Assembly (NCBI RefSeq): GCF_016907535.1
Contig: NZ_JAFBCF010000001.1
Span: forward strand, 3,596,001 to 3,660,000
DNA: 64,000 nucleotides
Origin: Microlunatus panaciterrae
Lineage (GTDB): Bacteria > Actinomycetota > Actinomycetes > Propionibacteriales > Propionibacteriaceae
Direction: 5' to 3'
Positions 16,637 to 25,620 of this stretch are shown piece by piece (the stretch's first letter is position 1; each line of letters starts with the position of its first letter). Made by a program: the position numbers and the translations under genes. The notes beneath the pieces were generated by a model. That model was given only the letters and a program-made list of their open reading frames with translations. It was not told the DNA's origin and did not search any database.

Positions 16637-19439
16637 CCGCCGGCGGTGCGTCGGTCGGGCAACCCCGGTCAGTCGGCACCGCCAGCGGGCCGCCGCCGTA
16701 CTGCTGGTCCTGCTGCTGACTCTGCCGCTGCTGGTCGCTCGGCCGGCCCTGGCCGGCGCCGACGACCTTCCGGTCATCGAGACCGCGATGACGCTTCGCG
16801 GCACCCCCGAGCCGGACGGGACCCCGGTCCGGCTCGACGTCTCCATGCTGGCGACCAGGTCCGACCAGCCACGTCCCGCAGTGGTGCTCGCGCACGGGTT
16901 CGGCGGCAGGAAGACCGACAGCGCCGGCGTCGGCCGGTCACTGGCCCGGGCCGGCTACGTGGTCTTCACCTACACCGCCCGCGGGTTCGGCCGTTCGGGC
17001 GGCAAGATCCATCTCGACAACCCCGGCTTCGAGGGTCGGGACGCGACCCGGGTCGTCGACCTGGCGGCGACGCGGCCGGAGGTGCAGAAGATCGATGGTG
17101 ACCCGGTGGTCGGGTTCGCCGGCGCGTCGTACGGGGGTGCGGTGGCTCTGCTGGCGGCCGGGCTGGACCCACGGATAGACGCCATCGCGCCGGCCTTCAC
17201 CTGGCACAGCCTGACCCAGGCGCTGTTCCCGCAGTATGCGACCACCGGCCGGCAGAGCAGCCCGGCCGAGGTGTCGCCGGTCCGCCAGGCCGGCGTCTTC
17301 AAGCAGCGCTGGGCCTCGCTGTTCTTCCTCAACGGTGGCGGCCTCAACACCGGCGGTGCCTCCGACGACGGAGCCGGCCGGTCAGCCGGGCGGGAGCTGT
17401 GCGGCCGCTTCACCCTGGAGCTCTGCCGCGGCTATACCGCGACCGCACGCAGCGGCCGACCGGACCGCGGGCTGGTCACGCTGCTGGACCAGTCGAGCAC
17501 CGAGCCCTTCCTCGGCCGGATCACGGCACCAACTCTGATCATCCAGGGCGAGCAGGACACGCTCTTTCCGTTGGACCACGCCGATGCCAACCTGCGCGGG
17601 CTGCCCGCCAGCACCCCGTCCCGGATGAGCTGGGTGGCTGGTGGCCACGACAGCCAGATCTCCCTGGACGCCCTGCTGCCCGAGCTGACGGGGTGGTTCG
17701 GCAGGTACCTGAAGCACGACCAGACACCGGCGGCAGCCGGCTTCGACTACGTCGTGCCACAGACCTCGTTGGTCGGACGCGACGGCGGCACCCGGGAGCC
17801 CGAGCAGTTCTCGCTGACCGCCTACCCCGGTCGAGGCACGGCGTTGCGTCGAGACGACGTCCGCCTGCATGGGCAGAAGCAGACGATGGTGTCGCCGCCG
17901 GGTGGCAGCCCGGCCGCGCTGACCAGCCTGCCCGGCAGCAGAGGCGCGCTGTCGGGCCTCGCGGGCGCCGGCAGCTACCCGCTGGGGGTGTTGCCGGGAC
18001 AGTCCGTGATCTTCACCACCGACCCGCTGGACCGCCCGCGGACGCTGGTGGGACGCGGCGCGGCGAGCCTGACGGTCACGTCGTCGACGTCGACCGCGAC
18101 CCTGTTCGCCACCCTGTGGGACCTCGGTCCTGCGACCGACGCCGGCCCCTCGACCGCGGTCCTGCCCCAGCAGGCGGTGGCACCGCTCCACCTGGCTGGT
18201 CTGGTGCCGGGCCGGCCGACGACGGTCCGGCTCGCCCTGCCGCCGGTGGTGCACCGGGTCCCGGTCGGTCACCGGCTGCAGTTGGTGGTGTCGAGCACCG
18301 ACCAGGCGTACGCCATCCCGACGAGCCCGACCGTCTACACCGTCGGCCTGGCCGGTGAGCCGGTGCTGAGCCTGCCGGACGTCACCGGGGCGCCACTCGA
18401 CACCGCCACGGTGAGGGTGCCGCTACCGCTGCTGGTGGTCGTCGCGGCACTGGTGCTGGCCGCGCTGGTCGCGATGGTGGTGCTGTGGCTGCGTCGGCGC
18501 AGCGCGCATCCGCGGCCGGAGCTGCGCGGGACGCCGCTGGTGGTGGAGGACCTGGTGAAGACGTACCGCGACGGGACCCGGGCCGTGGACGGGGTCTCGT
18601 TCAGTGCTGAGGCTGGCCAGGTGATAGGGCTGCTCGGCCCCAACGGAGCTGGCAAGACCACCACGATGCGGATGATGGTCGGGCTGATCAGACCCGACTC
18701 GGGCGGCATCTGGGTCGCCGGCGAGGCGGTGCACGCCGGCGCCGACGTGCTCGGCTCGGTCGGCGCCCTGATCGAGGGTCCCGGCTTCCTGCCGCATCTG
18801 ACCGGCCTGCAGAACCTGCAGGCGTACTGGCAGGCCACCGGGCGCCCCGCGGCTGAGGCCCGACTGGAGCAGGCGCTCGAGATCGCCGGCCTCGGCAGCG
18901 CCGTGCATCGGCGGGTCCGCGGCTACAGCCAGGGAATGCGGCAGCGGCTGGGGATCGCTCAGGCCATGCTCGGGCTGCCCGAGCTCCTGCTGCTCGACGA
19001 GCCGACCAACGGTCTCGACCCGCCACAGATCAAGGCGATGCGGACGGTGCTCACCGACTATGCGGCGACCGGCCGCACCGTTGTCGTTTCCAGTCACCTG
19101 CTGGCCGAGGTCGAGCAGACGTGCAGCCATGTGGTGGTGATGCACAACGGCAGGGTGGTCCTGTCCGGGGCCATCGACGAGCTGACCGTCACTCCTGACG
19201 TCACGGTCATCGGCTTCGAACCCGACACCGACCCGGCATCTGCGGCGGCGGTGCTGCGGGAACTGGGCCTCGAGGTGCAGGTCGAGGGCCACGGGTTGCG
19301 GGTGCACGGCGACCGGCCGCGGGCGGAACTGGTGTCCACCCTGGTGCAGCATGGCTTCGGCATCGACGGGGTCGATGGCCACCGTCACCTTGAGGAGGTC
19401 TTCATGAGCCTGGTGACGGCGCCGGCGGAGGTCTCATGA
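16617..19439 (+). CDS. Secreted alpha/beta hydrolase (CocE/X-Pro peptidase-like) fused to an ABC transporter ATPase
   Basis: A 940-aa natural fusion. Residues 1-46 form a signal peptide (AAAVLLVLLLTLPLLVA, cleavage near ALA-GA). About 50-380 is an alpha/beta hydrolase of the S15/CocE type, with nucleophile elbow GASYGG (169-174, Ser171), an acid in QGEQDTLFPLD and a His in AGGHDSQ. About 390-590 is a jelly-roll-like X-Pro peptidase C-terminal domain. A membrane helix follows at about 602-624. About 638-940 is a complete ABC ATPase with Walker [10 protein letters not shown] (674-682), signature YSQGMRQRLG, Walker B LLLLDEPTNGLDP and an H-loop SSHLL. The topology puts the hydrolase outside and the ATPase inside. 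The GTG start overlaps the amidohydrolase by 20 bp, and the stop overlaps the permease gene (ATGA). Confidence 0.85.
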   Translation: MAGSSADRRRCVGRATPVSRHRQRAAAVLLVLLLTLPLLVARPALAGADDLPVIETAMTLRGTPEPDGTPVRLDVSMLATRSDQPRPAVVLAHGFGGRKTDSAGVGRSLARAGYVVFTYTARGFGRSGGKIHLDNPGFEGRDATRVVDLAATRPEVQKIDGDPVVGFAGASYGGAVALLAAGLDPRIDAIAPAFTWHSLTQALFPQYATTGRQSSPAEVSPVRQAGVFKQRWASLFFLNGGGLNTGGASDDGAGRSAGRELCGRFTLELCRGYTATARSGRPDRGLVTLLDQSSTEPFLGRITAPTLIIQGEQDTLFPLDHADANLRGLPASTPSRMSWVAGGHDSQISLDALLPELTGWFGRYLKHDQTPAAAGFDYVVPQTSLVGRDGGTREPEQFSLTAYPGRGTALRRDDVRLHGQKQTMVSPPGGSPAALTSLPGSRGALSGLAGAGSYPLGVLPGQSVIFTTDPLDRPRTLVGRGAASLTVTSSTSTATLFATLWDLGPATDAGPSTAVLPQQAVAPLHLAGLVPGRPTTVRLALPPVVHRVPVGHRLQLVVSSTDQAYAIPTSPTVYTVGLAGEPVLSLPDVTGAPLDTATVRVPLPLLVVVAALVLAALVAMVVLWLRRRSAHPRPELRGTPLVVEDLVKTYRDGTRAVDGVSFSAEAGQVIGLLGPNGAGKTTTMRMMVGLIRPDSGGIWVAGEAVHAGADVLGSVGALIEGPGFLPHLTGLQNLQAYWQATGRPAAEARLEQALEIAGLGSAVHRRVRGYSQGMRQRLGIAQAMLGLPELLLLDEPTNGLDPPQIKAMRTVLTDYAATGRTVVVSSHLLAEVEQTCSHVVVMHNGRVVLSGAIDELTVTPDVTVIGFEPDTDPASAAAVLRELGLEVQVEGHGLRVHGDRPRAELVSTLVQHGFGIDGVDGHRHLEEVFMSLVTAPAEVS

Positions 19440-20287
19440 CCCAGCTGCCCCGCCCATGGTCGCCCGTCATACGGCGGCGGTCGTTGCCGCTGCGGGCCGA
19501 GATCGGCCGCCAGCTGCGCCGTCGCCGGACCCGGGGGGTCTTCGTCGTGCTCGTGCTGCTGCCGCTCATCCTGATCGGCGCCTTCGCCCTCGGTGACGAC
19601 CCGAACGACACCGGCCCCCGAGGTTTCGTGGACCTGGCCCAGGAGAGCGCGGCCAACCTGGTCGTGTTCGCCCTGTTCGCCTCGACCAGCTTCCTGCTGG
19701 TCGTGGTGGTCGCGCTGTTCTGCGGCGATCCGGTGCCGTCCGAGGCGAGCTGGTCGAGCCTGCGGTACCTGCTCGCGGCTCCCGTCCGCCGGGAACGCCT
19801 GCTGCGTCAGAAGCTGCTGGCGGCCGGCGTGTTCTCCGCCGCAGCGCTGGTCTTCCTGCCGGCCTGGGCGCTGCTGGTCGGCGGAGTGGCCTACGGTTGG
19901 GGACCCTACGTCGGGCCGACCGGGGAGCAGATCGGCTGGCCGGAGTTCGGGCTGCGGCTACTGCTCATCACCGGCTATCTGATGGTGAGCCTGCTGGTGG
20001 TGGGTGCCTTCGCCTTCGCCCTGGGGGTCTGGACCGACGCACCACTGGCCGCGGTCGGCGGCGCGGTGCTGTTGATGATCCTGTCCGCCATCCTGGACTC
20101 GATCACCGCCCTGGGCGACCTGCGCCAGGCACTGCCGGGCCACTATGCCTACGCGTGGGCCGATGCGCTGGCGCCGCGGGTCGACTACTCCGACATGGCC
20201 ACCGGTGCGCTCTGGTCGCTCGGCTATGCGGTGGTGCTGGTCGCCGCCGCTGTCTGGCACTTCCTGCGGAAGGACATCACCAGCTGA
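19436..20287 (+). CDS. ABC-2-type transporter permease, partner of the hydrolase-ATPase fusion
   Basis: 283-aa membrane protein with about six hydrophobic segments: VFVVLVLLPLILIGAFAL, ANLVVFALFASTSFLLVVVVALF, FSAAALVFLPAWALLVGGVAY, FGLRLLLITGYLMVSLLVVGAFAF, APLAAVGGAVLLMILSAIL and ATGALWSLGYAVVLVAAAVW. A cytoplasmic N-terminus is suggested by RRRSLPLRAEIGRQLRRRRTR. This layout is that of ABC-2 exporter permeases. It overlaps the preceding fusion gene by 4 bp, so the two form one transporter: two permease copies plus two fused ATPase/hydrolase chains would make the usual complex. The exported substrate is unknown, but a peptide processed by the external hydrolase domain is an attractive idea. 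Confidence 0.82.
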   Translation: MTQLPRPWSPVIRRRSLPLRAEIGRQLRRRRTRGVFVVLVLLPLILIGAFALGDDPNDTGPRGFVDLAQESAANLVVFALFASTSFLLVVVVALFCGDPVPSEASWSSLRYLLAAPVRRERLLRQKLLAAGVFSAAALVFLPAWALLVGGVAYGWGPYVGPTGEQIGWPEFGLRLLLITGYLMVSLLVVGAFAFALGVWTDAPLAAVGGAVLLMILSAILDSITALGDLRQALPGHYAYAWADALAPRVDYSDMATGALWSLGYAVVLVAAAVWHFLRKDITS

Positions 20288-20297
20288 CCAGAGCTGG

Positions 20298-21041
20298 TCA
20301 CGACTCGGCAGGGGAGCCCAGCTGCTCGGCGAAGAACTCCTCGATCCGCCGCCAGGCGTCCGCCGCTGCGACCGGGTCGGGTCCCACCCCGGCGATCCGC
20401 AGCAGCGGCCGCAGCACCCGAGGTCCGTTCGGGGCGTCGTTGAGGAAGCTGTGGCCGGCGGTGGGGTACTCCGCGACGTCGTGCCGGACGCCGGCTCTGC
20501 GCAGAGCCTCGGCGAGCCTCGGTGCGGCGCCGGCGAGACCCTTGTCGCGGGCACCGTAGCTGGCCACGATGGGACAGCTGCCGGCGACGGCGGCGTCCAG
20601 GTCCTCCGGCAGCCGGCCATAGTTGACCGAGCTGGCGTCGAAGCCGCGGCGGGCCAGCAGCAGGGCGAAGCCGCCGCCCATGCAGAAGCCGATCACCCCG
20701 ACCCGCCCGGTACAGCCGGGATCGGCCTTGAGGTGCTGCCGCGCGGCCTCCAGGTCGGCGAACGCGGGGCCTGCCCCGGCCTGCAGCGTCCTGAAGGTGC
20801 TGACCAGGCAGCGGAGGCGAGGTCCCGCACTGAACAGGTCCGGCGCCAGCACGACGTAGCCAGCCTCGGCCAGCCGCCTGGCCTGCCGTTCCAGCACGTC
20901 GTCCAGCCCGAATGCCTCGTGCACCATCACCACGCCCGGCCACGGACCAGGGTCGCTGGGCCGGACGAGGATTGCCTGCACCTGCCGGGTGCTGCCGCCT
21001 CTGCCCGGGTCGAGAACGACATGACTGAGATGGGTGTGCAT
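20298..21041 (-). CDS. Dienelactone hydrolase family protein
   Basis: 247-aa alpha/beta hydrolase of the dienelactone hydrolase family. The catalytic triad is readable: Cys120 in GFCMGGG, Asp in ASYGARDKGLAG and His in PTAGHSFLND. The oxyanion and fold motifs VVMVHEAFGL and GYVVLAPDLF are also present. The gene is convergent with the ABC permease, with only 10 bp between the stops and no visible terminator hairpin. No other aromatic-degradation genes are nearby, so the natural substrate (a lactone or other activated ester) is unknown. The upstream TAGGTT-N6-ATG arrangement suggests a leaderless transcript. Confidence 0.85.
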   Translation of the reverse strand: MHTHLSHVVLDPGRGGSTRQVQAILVRPSDPGPWPGVVMVHEAFGLDDVLERQARRLAEAGYVVLAPDLFSAGPRLRCLVSTFRTLQAGAGPAFADLEAARQHLKADPGCTGRVGVIGFCMGGGFALLLARRGFDASSVNYGRLPEDLDAAVAGSCPIVASYGARDKGLAGAAPRLAEALRRAGVRHDVAEYPTAGHSFLNDAPNGPRVLRPLLRIAGVGPDPVAAADAWRRIEEFFAEQLGSPAES

Positions 21042-21047
21042 GGAGCA

Positions 21048-21053
21048 AACCTA
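21048..21053 (-). promoter_or_regulatory. Predicted leaderless -10 element of the dienelactone hydrolase gene
   Basis: On the minus strand TAGGTT is followed by 6 nt (TGCTCC) and then the ATG. It fits TANNNT with transcription starting at the start codon, and no Shine-Dalgarno is visible. Confidence 0.5.
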
Positions 21054-21070
21054 GTCTCAGCTGCCGCCGG

Positions 21071-22057
21071 TCAGAACAGGCTCTCCTTGGCGACCCGGCG
21101 GGCCAGCCAGTTGGCGAGCAGCAGCATCGACAGTGCGATCACGGACTTGAACAGGCCGATCGCGGTCGCGTACGAGTACTGCGGCAGCGCCGAGACGAAG
21201 GCCACCCGGTAGGAGTAGGTGTCGATCACCTCGGACACGGACAGGTTCAGCGGGTTCTGCATCAGCAGCACCTTCTCGAAACCGACCGACAGCATCGAGC
21301 CCATGTTGAGGATCAACAAGGTAATGGTCACCGGCAGGATGCCCGGCAGGTCGATGTGCCAGATCCGCTTGACGAGGCTGGCGCCGTCGACCTTGGCGGC
21401 CTCATGCAGCTGCGGATCGATGCCGGAGAGGGCAGCCAGGTAGATGATCGCCGAGTAGCCGAGCGTCTGCCAGGCCCCGGACCAGACATAGGTATGTCGG
21501 AACAGGGACTCGCTGAAGAAGTCCGTGGGCTGCCCACCGAAGAACTGGATGGCCTGGTTGACGATGCCGCCGCTCGGGGAGAACAGCATGATCAGGATGC
21601 CGACCACGACCACGGTGGAGATGAAGTGCGGAGCATAGGTGATGAGCTGGACACCACGGCGGTAGAGGTTGCTCCGGACCGTGTTGAGCAGCAGCGCGAG
21701 GATGATCGGCAACGGGAACAGCGCGATCAGCTCGTAGAAGTTGAGGATCAGTGTGTTCTTGAGGATCGGCCAGAACTGGTATGAGGTCAGGAACTGCTCG
21801 ACGTACTTGAAGCCGGCCCAGGCGCTGCCGGTGATGCCCCTGGCGACGCTGAAGTTCTTGAATGCGATCTGAAGGCCGTAGAGCGGCCAGTACAGGAAGA
21901 GGATGGCGTAGATCGTCGGCGGCAGCAGCAGCACGTACAGCTGCCAGCCGCGGGCCATCCTTCGACCGAGCGTGTGACGGTAACCGGTCCGGAGGCCCCT
22001 GGGGGACGGTCCGTTCGGCGTTGCTGGGATCTTGGCGTCCAGCTGTTCGATAGCCAT
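21071..22057 (-). CDS. Carbohydrate ABC importer permease, LplB type
   Basis: 328-aa inner-membrane permease of the CUT1 sugar importer family, closest in style to LplB. It has a basic cytoplasmic N-terminus, then six membrane segments beginning LYVLLLPPTIYAILFLYWPL. The EAA loop, which docks the ATPase, is HEAAKVDGASLVKRIWHIDLPGI-like (key residues E-A-A-x3-G-A near residue 220). It is the second of two permease genes and the last gene of a three-gene minus-strand operon with the binding protein and the YtcP-type permease, 12 bp after the latter. No ATPase gene is present, so a shared MsmK/MsiK-like ATPase from elsewhere is expected. Confidence 0.9.
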   Translation of the reverse strand: MAIEQLDAKIPATPNGPSPRGLRTGYRHTLGRRMARGWQLYVLLLPPTIYAILFLYWPLYGLQIAFKNFSVARGITGSAWAGFKYVEQFLTSYQFWPILKNTLILNFYELIALFPLPIILALLLNTVRSNLYRRGVQLITYAPHFISTVVVVGILIMLFSPSGGIVNQAIQFFGGQPTDFFSESLFRHTYVWSGAWQTLGYSAIIYLAALSGIDPQLHEAAKVDGASLVKRIWHIDLPGILPVTITLLILNMGSMLSVGFEKVLLMQNPLNLSVSEVIDTYSYRVAFVSALPQYSYATAIGLFKSVIALSMLLLANWLARRVAKESLF

Positions 22058-22069
22058 GTCGTCCTCCTG

Positions 22070-23002
22070 CTACTTCAAGGATCCGATGAGAGCACCCTTG
22101 ACGAAGTGCTTCTGGACGAAGGGGTAGGCGATCAGTGGTGGCACCATGGCGATCACGATCAGCGCGTACTTGAGCTTGTCGAAGAGCTCCTTGCGTCGCA
22201 GTAGCTCGCCGACGTCCGGGCCACCGATCTGCGCCGGGTTAACAGCACTCTGGGCGAGGATCTCCCGCAGCACCAGCTGTAGCGGGTAGAGATCGGCGTT
22301 GGTCAGGTAGATGAACGCCGAGAACCAGCCGTTCCACTGCGCGATCCCGTAGAACAGGAGGTTCACCGCGATGATCGGCTTGCTCAGCGGCAGCGCGATC
22401 CGGAAGAAGAACCGGAAGTCGCTGGCACCGTCGACCTTGGCCGCCTCGAGCATCTCGCTGGGGACGGTGATCTTGTAGAAGGTCCGGGTGATGATCATGT
22501 TGAAGACGCTCATGCAGCCCGGCAGGATGATCGCCCAGCGGGTGTCGAGCAGACCCAGCTGGCGGACCACGATGTAGGTCGGGATGATGCCGGCCGAGAG
22601 CAGAGTGGGGATGAGGAAGAAGAAGGTCAGGACTCGGCGGAAGGGCAGGTCGTCACGGGAGAGCGGGTAGCCGGCCAGCACGGTCAACGCGGTACCGAGC
22701 AGACCGCCGGCCACGGCATAGATTGCCGAGTTCATGAAGCCGGTCACCAGCCGCGGGGACTCGAGGATCGTCTGGTAGGCGTCGACGTTGAACCCGACCG
22801 GAAGAAACTTGACCGCACCCGAGTTGATCGCCGCCGCACTGCTGAACGAGGAGCTGATCACATAGATGAGTGGATACAGCACCGACAGCGTGAACACCGC
22901 CAGCACGGTGTAGTTGATGATGTTGAAGGCCCGGTCACCCCGGGGCTCGGCGATCCGCCGAGCCTTCCGGGGTGTGGTGGCCTCAGCCGTGGTCACTGCC
23001 AT
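22070..23002 (-). CDS. Carbohydrate ABC importer permease, YtcP/LplC type
   Basis: 310-aa CUT1 permease. Six membrane helices are visible (first: NIINYTVLAVFTLSVLYPLIYVI; last near LKYALIVIAMVPPLIAYPF), and the ATPase-docking EAA loop MLEAAKVDGASDFRFFFRIALPL is around residue 200 (key residues E-A-A-x3-G-A). The C-terminal FVQKHFVKGALIGSLK is the typical YtcP ending. ATG 23002 shares one base with the stop of the binding-protein gene (TGATG); a GTG one codon upstream is the alternative. It works with the adjacent LplB-type permease to form the membrane channel of one sugar importer. Confidence 0.9.
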   Translation of the reverse strand: MAVTTAEATTPRKARRIAEPRGDRAFNIINYTVLAVFTLSVLYPLIYVISSSFSSAAAINSGAVKFLPVGFNVDAYQTILESPRLVTGFMNSAIYAVAGGLLGTALTVLAGYPLSRDDLPFRRVLTFFFLIPTLLSAGIIPTYIVVRQLGLLDTRWAIILPGCMSVFNMIITRTFYKITVPSEMLEAAKVDGASDFRFFFRIALPLSKPIIAVNLLFYGIAQWNGWFSAFIYLTNADLYPLQLVLREILAQSAVNPAQIGGPDVGELLRRKELFDKLKYALIVIAMVPPLIAYPFVQKHFVKGALIGSLK

Positions 23003-24771
23003 CACTTGGGCCGCTTGTCGTAGGCCTGCTGGTAGATGTCGAGGTAGGCCTTCAGGCCGATCGCGTCGAACTTCTTGGTGTAGTCGCTCCAGGCCTTGTC
23101 ATCGTTGATGTCCAGCTCGCCGACCGAGAACTTGGCCAGGCTCTGCTTGACGTGGGTCTGGATGGCGGCCGCGGTATCGGCCTTCTGGGCCGCTGCGGAC
23201 TCGTCGAACAGCAACGGCGGGACCTGCATGTCCTCGGGCTCGGCGAACGGCTTGTAGCCGACCGACGCCTCGTAGAGGTCCTTCTCGAAGTCCGGCTTCT
23301 TCGGGTCGATGTACTGGCCGAGCCGGAAGTCGTTCGAGCGGTACATGATCGAGTACTGGTCCCAGCCCTGGCCCTCGGGAGCCGGGAACTTGGTGAGCCG
23401 GAAGACGGCCTGCTTGCCGTTGATGCCCTTGTCGCCCTGCTGCGCCCACTCCCAGTTCTTGTCCTTGGTGCCGCCGTAGGCGCCCATGATGGCCTCGAGC
23501 TCCATCTGGTAGTCGCCCCACTGCACCAGCAGCTCCGGGTTCTTGCAGGCGCTGGTGATGAGCAGCGACTGGGACTGGTAGCCGTAGTGGTCCCAGCCGG
23601 CGTACTGCACGCCGTTCGGACCCTTCAACGGCGGCACTGCGATGTAGTCGCGCCACGGGTCGTTGCCGTTGAAGGTGATGTCGATGAAGCTGCCCCAGTA
23701 GTAGGCCCGGACAAAGCCCAGCCGCCCCTGGTTGCCCGCCTTGAGGAAGGCCTCGTCCGGCATGGTGAAGGCGTCCCGCGTCAGCGTGCCGTCGTCGTAC
23801 AACGTCCGCAGGAACTTCAGACCCTCGCGCCACTCGGGCTTGTTGGCCACGAAGTCGACCTTACCGTCCTTGAGCTGCATCCAGCCACCATTGGCGTCGC
23901 CGCCCGGGTTGTAGAGGAAGGCGTTCATGATGTAGCGGTCGACCTGGTTGTTCACGTTGGCGCCGAACGGGATGATGTTGCCCTTGCCGGTCGGGTCCTT
24001 GTCCTTGAACAGCTTCAGCACCTGACGCAGGTCATCGGTGGTCTCTGGCATCTTGGCGCCGACCTTGTCCAGGTACTTCTTGTTGATCCAGGCACGTCCA
24101 GGGCTGATCCGGCAGTGGAAGCAGTCGTTGATGCCGGAGAACTGGTAGGTCTTGCCGTCGGTGGCCGCGGTGAGCGTCTTGAAGCCGGGGTAGTCCGTCC
24201 GCGCCCGCCGCATCTCGGGGGCATAGGTCTCGATGTAGTCGTCCAGGGCGACGAAGATGCCCTGCTGGCCGTACAGCGAGATCTGGTCATTGCTGAACGG
24301 AATGCCGAGGAAGGCGTCCGGCAGCTCGCCGGAGGCGATCATGGCGTTGACCTTGGTCAGGTCGATCGAGCCATCGGAACCGGTGGTGAGGATGGCCTGG
24401 AACTCGACCTTGAGACCGGTCCGCTCCTCCATCCACTTGGTGAAGCCGTTCTTGTTCCAGTCGCCGACGACCTGCGCGTTCTGCTGCACGACGACCTTGA
24501 AGGTCTTGGACCCGTCATGGAACGGCTTCTTCTGGGTCGCGCGGGGCCCGACGTAGCCCTCGGGGTAGAGAACCCCCGGCGTCGCCTCGCCCAACTCGAC
24601 CTTCTTGACGTTCTCGAGGCCCTTGGGCTTGTCACCGCTGCTGGTCTTCTCGCCTGTGCAGGCGGTCAGGAGGGAGGGGAAGGCAACCGTTCCCAGCCCT
24701 AGGCCGGCTGCTTTGAAGAACGCTCTGCGCGAAACATTCGATGATGATCCAGGCAATACATCTGATGACAT
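23002..24771 (-). CDS. Tat-exported sugar-binding lipoprotein (family 1 solute-binding protein, LplA-like)
   Basis: 589-aa extracellular solute-binding lipoprotein of an oligosaccharide importer. The N-terminus has a twin-arginine motif (SRRAFFKAAG, Arg15-Arg16) and a lipobox LTAC with Cys38, so it should be folded before export and lipid-anchored. The long chain (families near 430 aa are usual, LplA-type proteins 500-590) matches the LplA group that accompanies LplB and YtcP permeases. ATG 24771 was chosen over upstream starts because it places the Tat motif at the right depth. It is the first gene of the operon, behind a TTGACA promoter. The substrate is unknown. Confidence 0.9.
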   Translation of the reverse strand: MSSDVLPGSSSNVSRRAFFKAAGLGLGTVAFPSLLTACTGEKTSSGDKPKGLENVKKVELGEATPGVLYPEGYVGPRATQKKPFHDGSKTFKVVVQQNAQVVGDWNKNGFTKWMEERTGLKVEFQAILTTGSDGSIDLTKVNAMIASGELPDAFLGIPFSNDQISLYGQQGIFVALDDYIETYAPEMRRARTDYPGFKTLTAATDGKTYQFSGINDCFHCRISPGRAWINKKYLDKVGAKMPETTDDLRQVLKLFKDKDPTGKGNIIPFGANVNNQVDRYIMNAFLYNPGGDANGGWMQLKDGKVDFVANKPEWREGLKFLRTLYDDGTLTRDAFTMPDEAFLKAGNQGRLGFVRAYYWGSFIDITFNGNDPWRDYIAVPPLKGPNGVQYAGWDHYGYQSQSLLITSACKNPELLVQWGDYQMELEAIMGAYGGTKDKNWEWAQQGDKGINGKQAVFRLTKFPAPEGQGWDQYSIMYRSNDFRLGQYIDPKKPDFEKDLYEASVGYKPFAEPEDMQVPPLLFDESAAAQKADTAAAIQTHVKQSLAKFSVGELDINDDKAWSDYTKKFDAIGLKAYLDIYQQAYDKRPK

Positions 24772-24831
24772 AGCGGCGAATCTCCACTTCGATGTGGGTC
24801 GGGACAGGTCTGTAGGCGGAAGCCTGACTGG

Positions 24832-24861
24832 ATCATTCATCAAAGATCAGACTTTTGTCAA
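24832..24861 (-). promoter_or_regulatory. Promoter of the LplA-LplB-YtcP-type operon
   Basis: Read on the minus strand, a consensus -35 TTGACA (24861-24856), an 18-bp spacer and AATGAT (24837-24832) precede the binding-protein start by about 60 bp. The perfect -35 in a GC-rich genome makes this one of the clearest promoters in the window. Confidence 0.65.
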
Positions 24862-24890
24862 CGACATGGCCACTGTTCGAGGGTGTCATC

Positions 24891-24906
24891 CTAGATCGTT
24901 ATCTAG
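24891..24906. promoter_or_regulatory. Inverted repeat upstream of the sugar-importer promoter
   Basis: CTAGAT-CGTT-ATCTAG: 6-bp perfect arms with a 4-bp spacer, about 30 bp upstream of the -35 element. Its position suits an activator or repressor of the importer operon. It is AT-rich compared with the surroundings. No regulator gene lies next to it. Confidence 0.45.
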
Positions 24907-25159
24907 TCCAGCGGTGGGCTGACGCACAAACGGGAAGGGTGGCCGGTCCTGACCCCACGGGGACCGCGGGTGGTTCGGTTCGCATCGAGGCCATCCTGTC
25001 TGGCAGAATGCACGCTGCGTCTGTATGTCATGGTGCCCTCTCATCGCCGGGCATGCAGATCCATCCGAACGAGTTCCTGGTGCCCCACGCCAGATGACGA
25101 GTTCACCCGTACAGTCTGGGCCAGGACCCAGGCACACCCATACAGGAGTATCCACACAC
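24907..25159. other. Leader/promoter region of rpsP
   Basis: This is the plus-strand half of the 388-bp divergent gap between the importer operon and rpsP. A TGGCAGAAT element near 25009-25017 resembles -10 regions of actinobacterial ribosomal-protein genes (candidate -10 CAGAAT), but no strong -35 is seen. An AGGAG at 25144-25148 lies 11 nt before the rpsP GTG. The rest, including a short open frame that merges into rpsP, carries no signal I can read. Confidence 0.35.
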
Positions 25160-25618
25160 GTGGCTGTCAAGATTCGTCTGAAGCGACTGGGCAAGATCCG
25201 CTCGCCCCACTACCGCATCGTGGTCGCCGACTCGCGCACCAAGCGCGACGGTCGTGCCATCGAGGAGATCGGTCTCTACCACCCCAAGAACGACCCGTCG
25301 GTCATCCGGGTCGACTCGGAGCGGGCGCAGCACTGGCTGTCTGTCGGCGCCCAGCCGACGGAGGCTGTCATCGCCATCTTCAAGCGCTCCGGTGACTGGC
25401 AGAAGTTCACCGGCGACACCAGCCCGTCTGGCGTCGACCCGCAGCCGGAGAAGAAGAACAAGACCGAGGCCTTCAACGCCGCTCTGGCCGACTCCAAGGA
25501 CGAGCCGACCAGCGCCGCCATCTCGCGGTCGAAGAAGAGCGACAAGGACGAGACTTCGTCCGACCAGTCCGACGTGGCCGCGTCTGACGAGGCTGGGTCG
25601 ACCGGCGCCGAAGGCTGA
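25160..25618 (+). CDS. rpsP: 30S ribosomal protein bS16 with long acidic C-terminal extension
   Basis: Small-subunit assembly protein. The core [21 protein letters not shown] (first 21 residues after Met), [13 protein letters not shown] and [20 protein letters not shown] are classical bS16. The protein is 152 aa against the usual 80-90; residues from about 95 on are a low-complexity Ser/Asp/Lys/Glu-rich tail ([20 protein letters not shown]) that is probably disordered. Extended tails on S16 are known in actinobacteria, and their role is unclear. GTG 25160 gives the conserved AVKI start. The KH-domain gene follows after 2 bp. Confidence 0.96.
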   Translation: MAVKIRLKRLGKIRSPHYRIVVADSRTKRDGRAIEEIGLYHPKNDPSVIRVDSERAQHWLSVGAQPTEAVIAIFKRSGDWQKFTGDTSPSGVDPQPEKKNKTEAFNAALADSKDEPTSAAISRSKKSDKDETSSDQSDVAASDEAGSTGAEG

Positions 25619-25620
25619 TC

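Noticed and set aside
24907-25159. Short open frame running into rpsP
   Set aside because: bS16 proteins start at the AVKIRL motif, and the part upstream has no similarity and contains the ribosome-binding site AGGAG.
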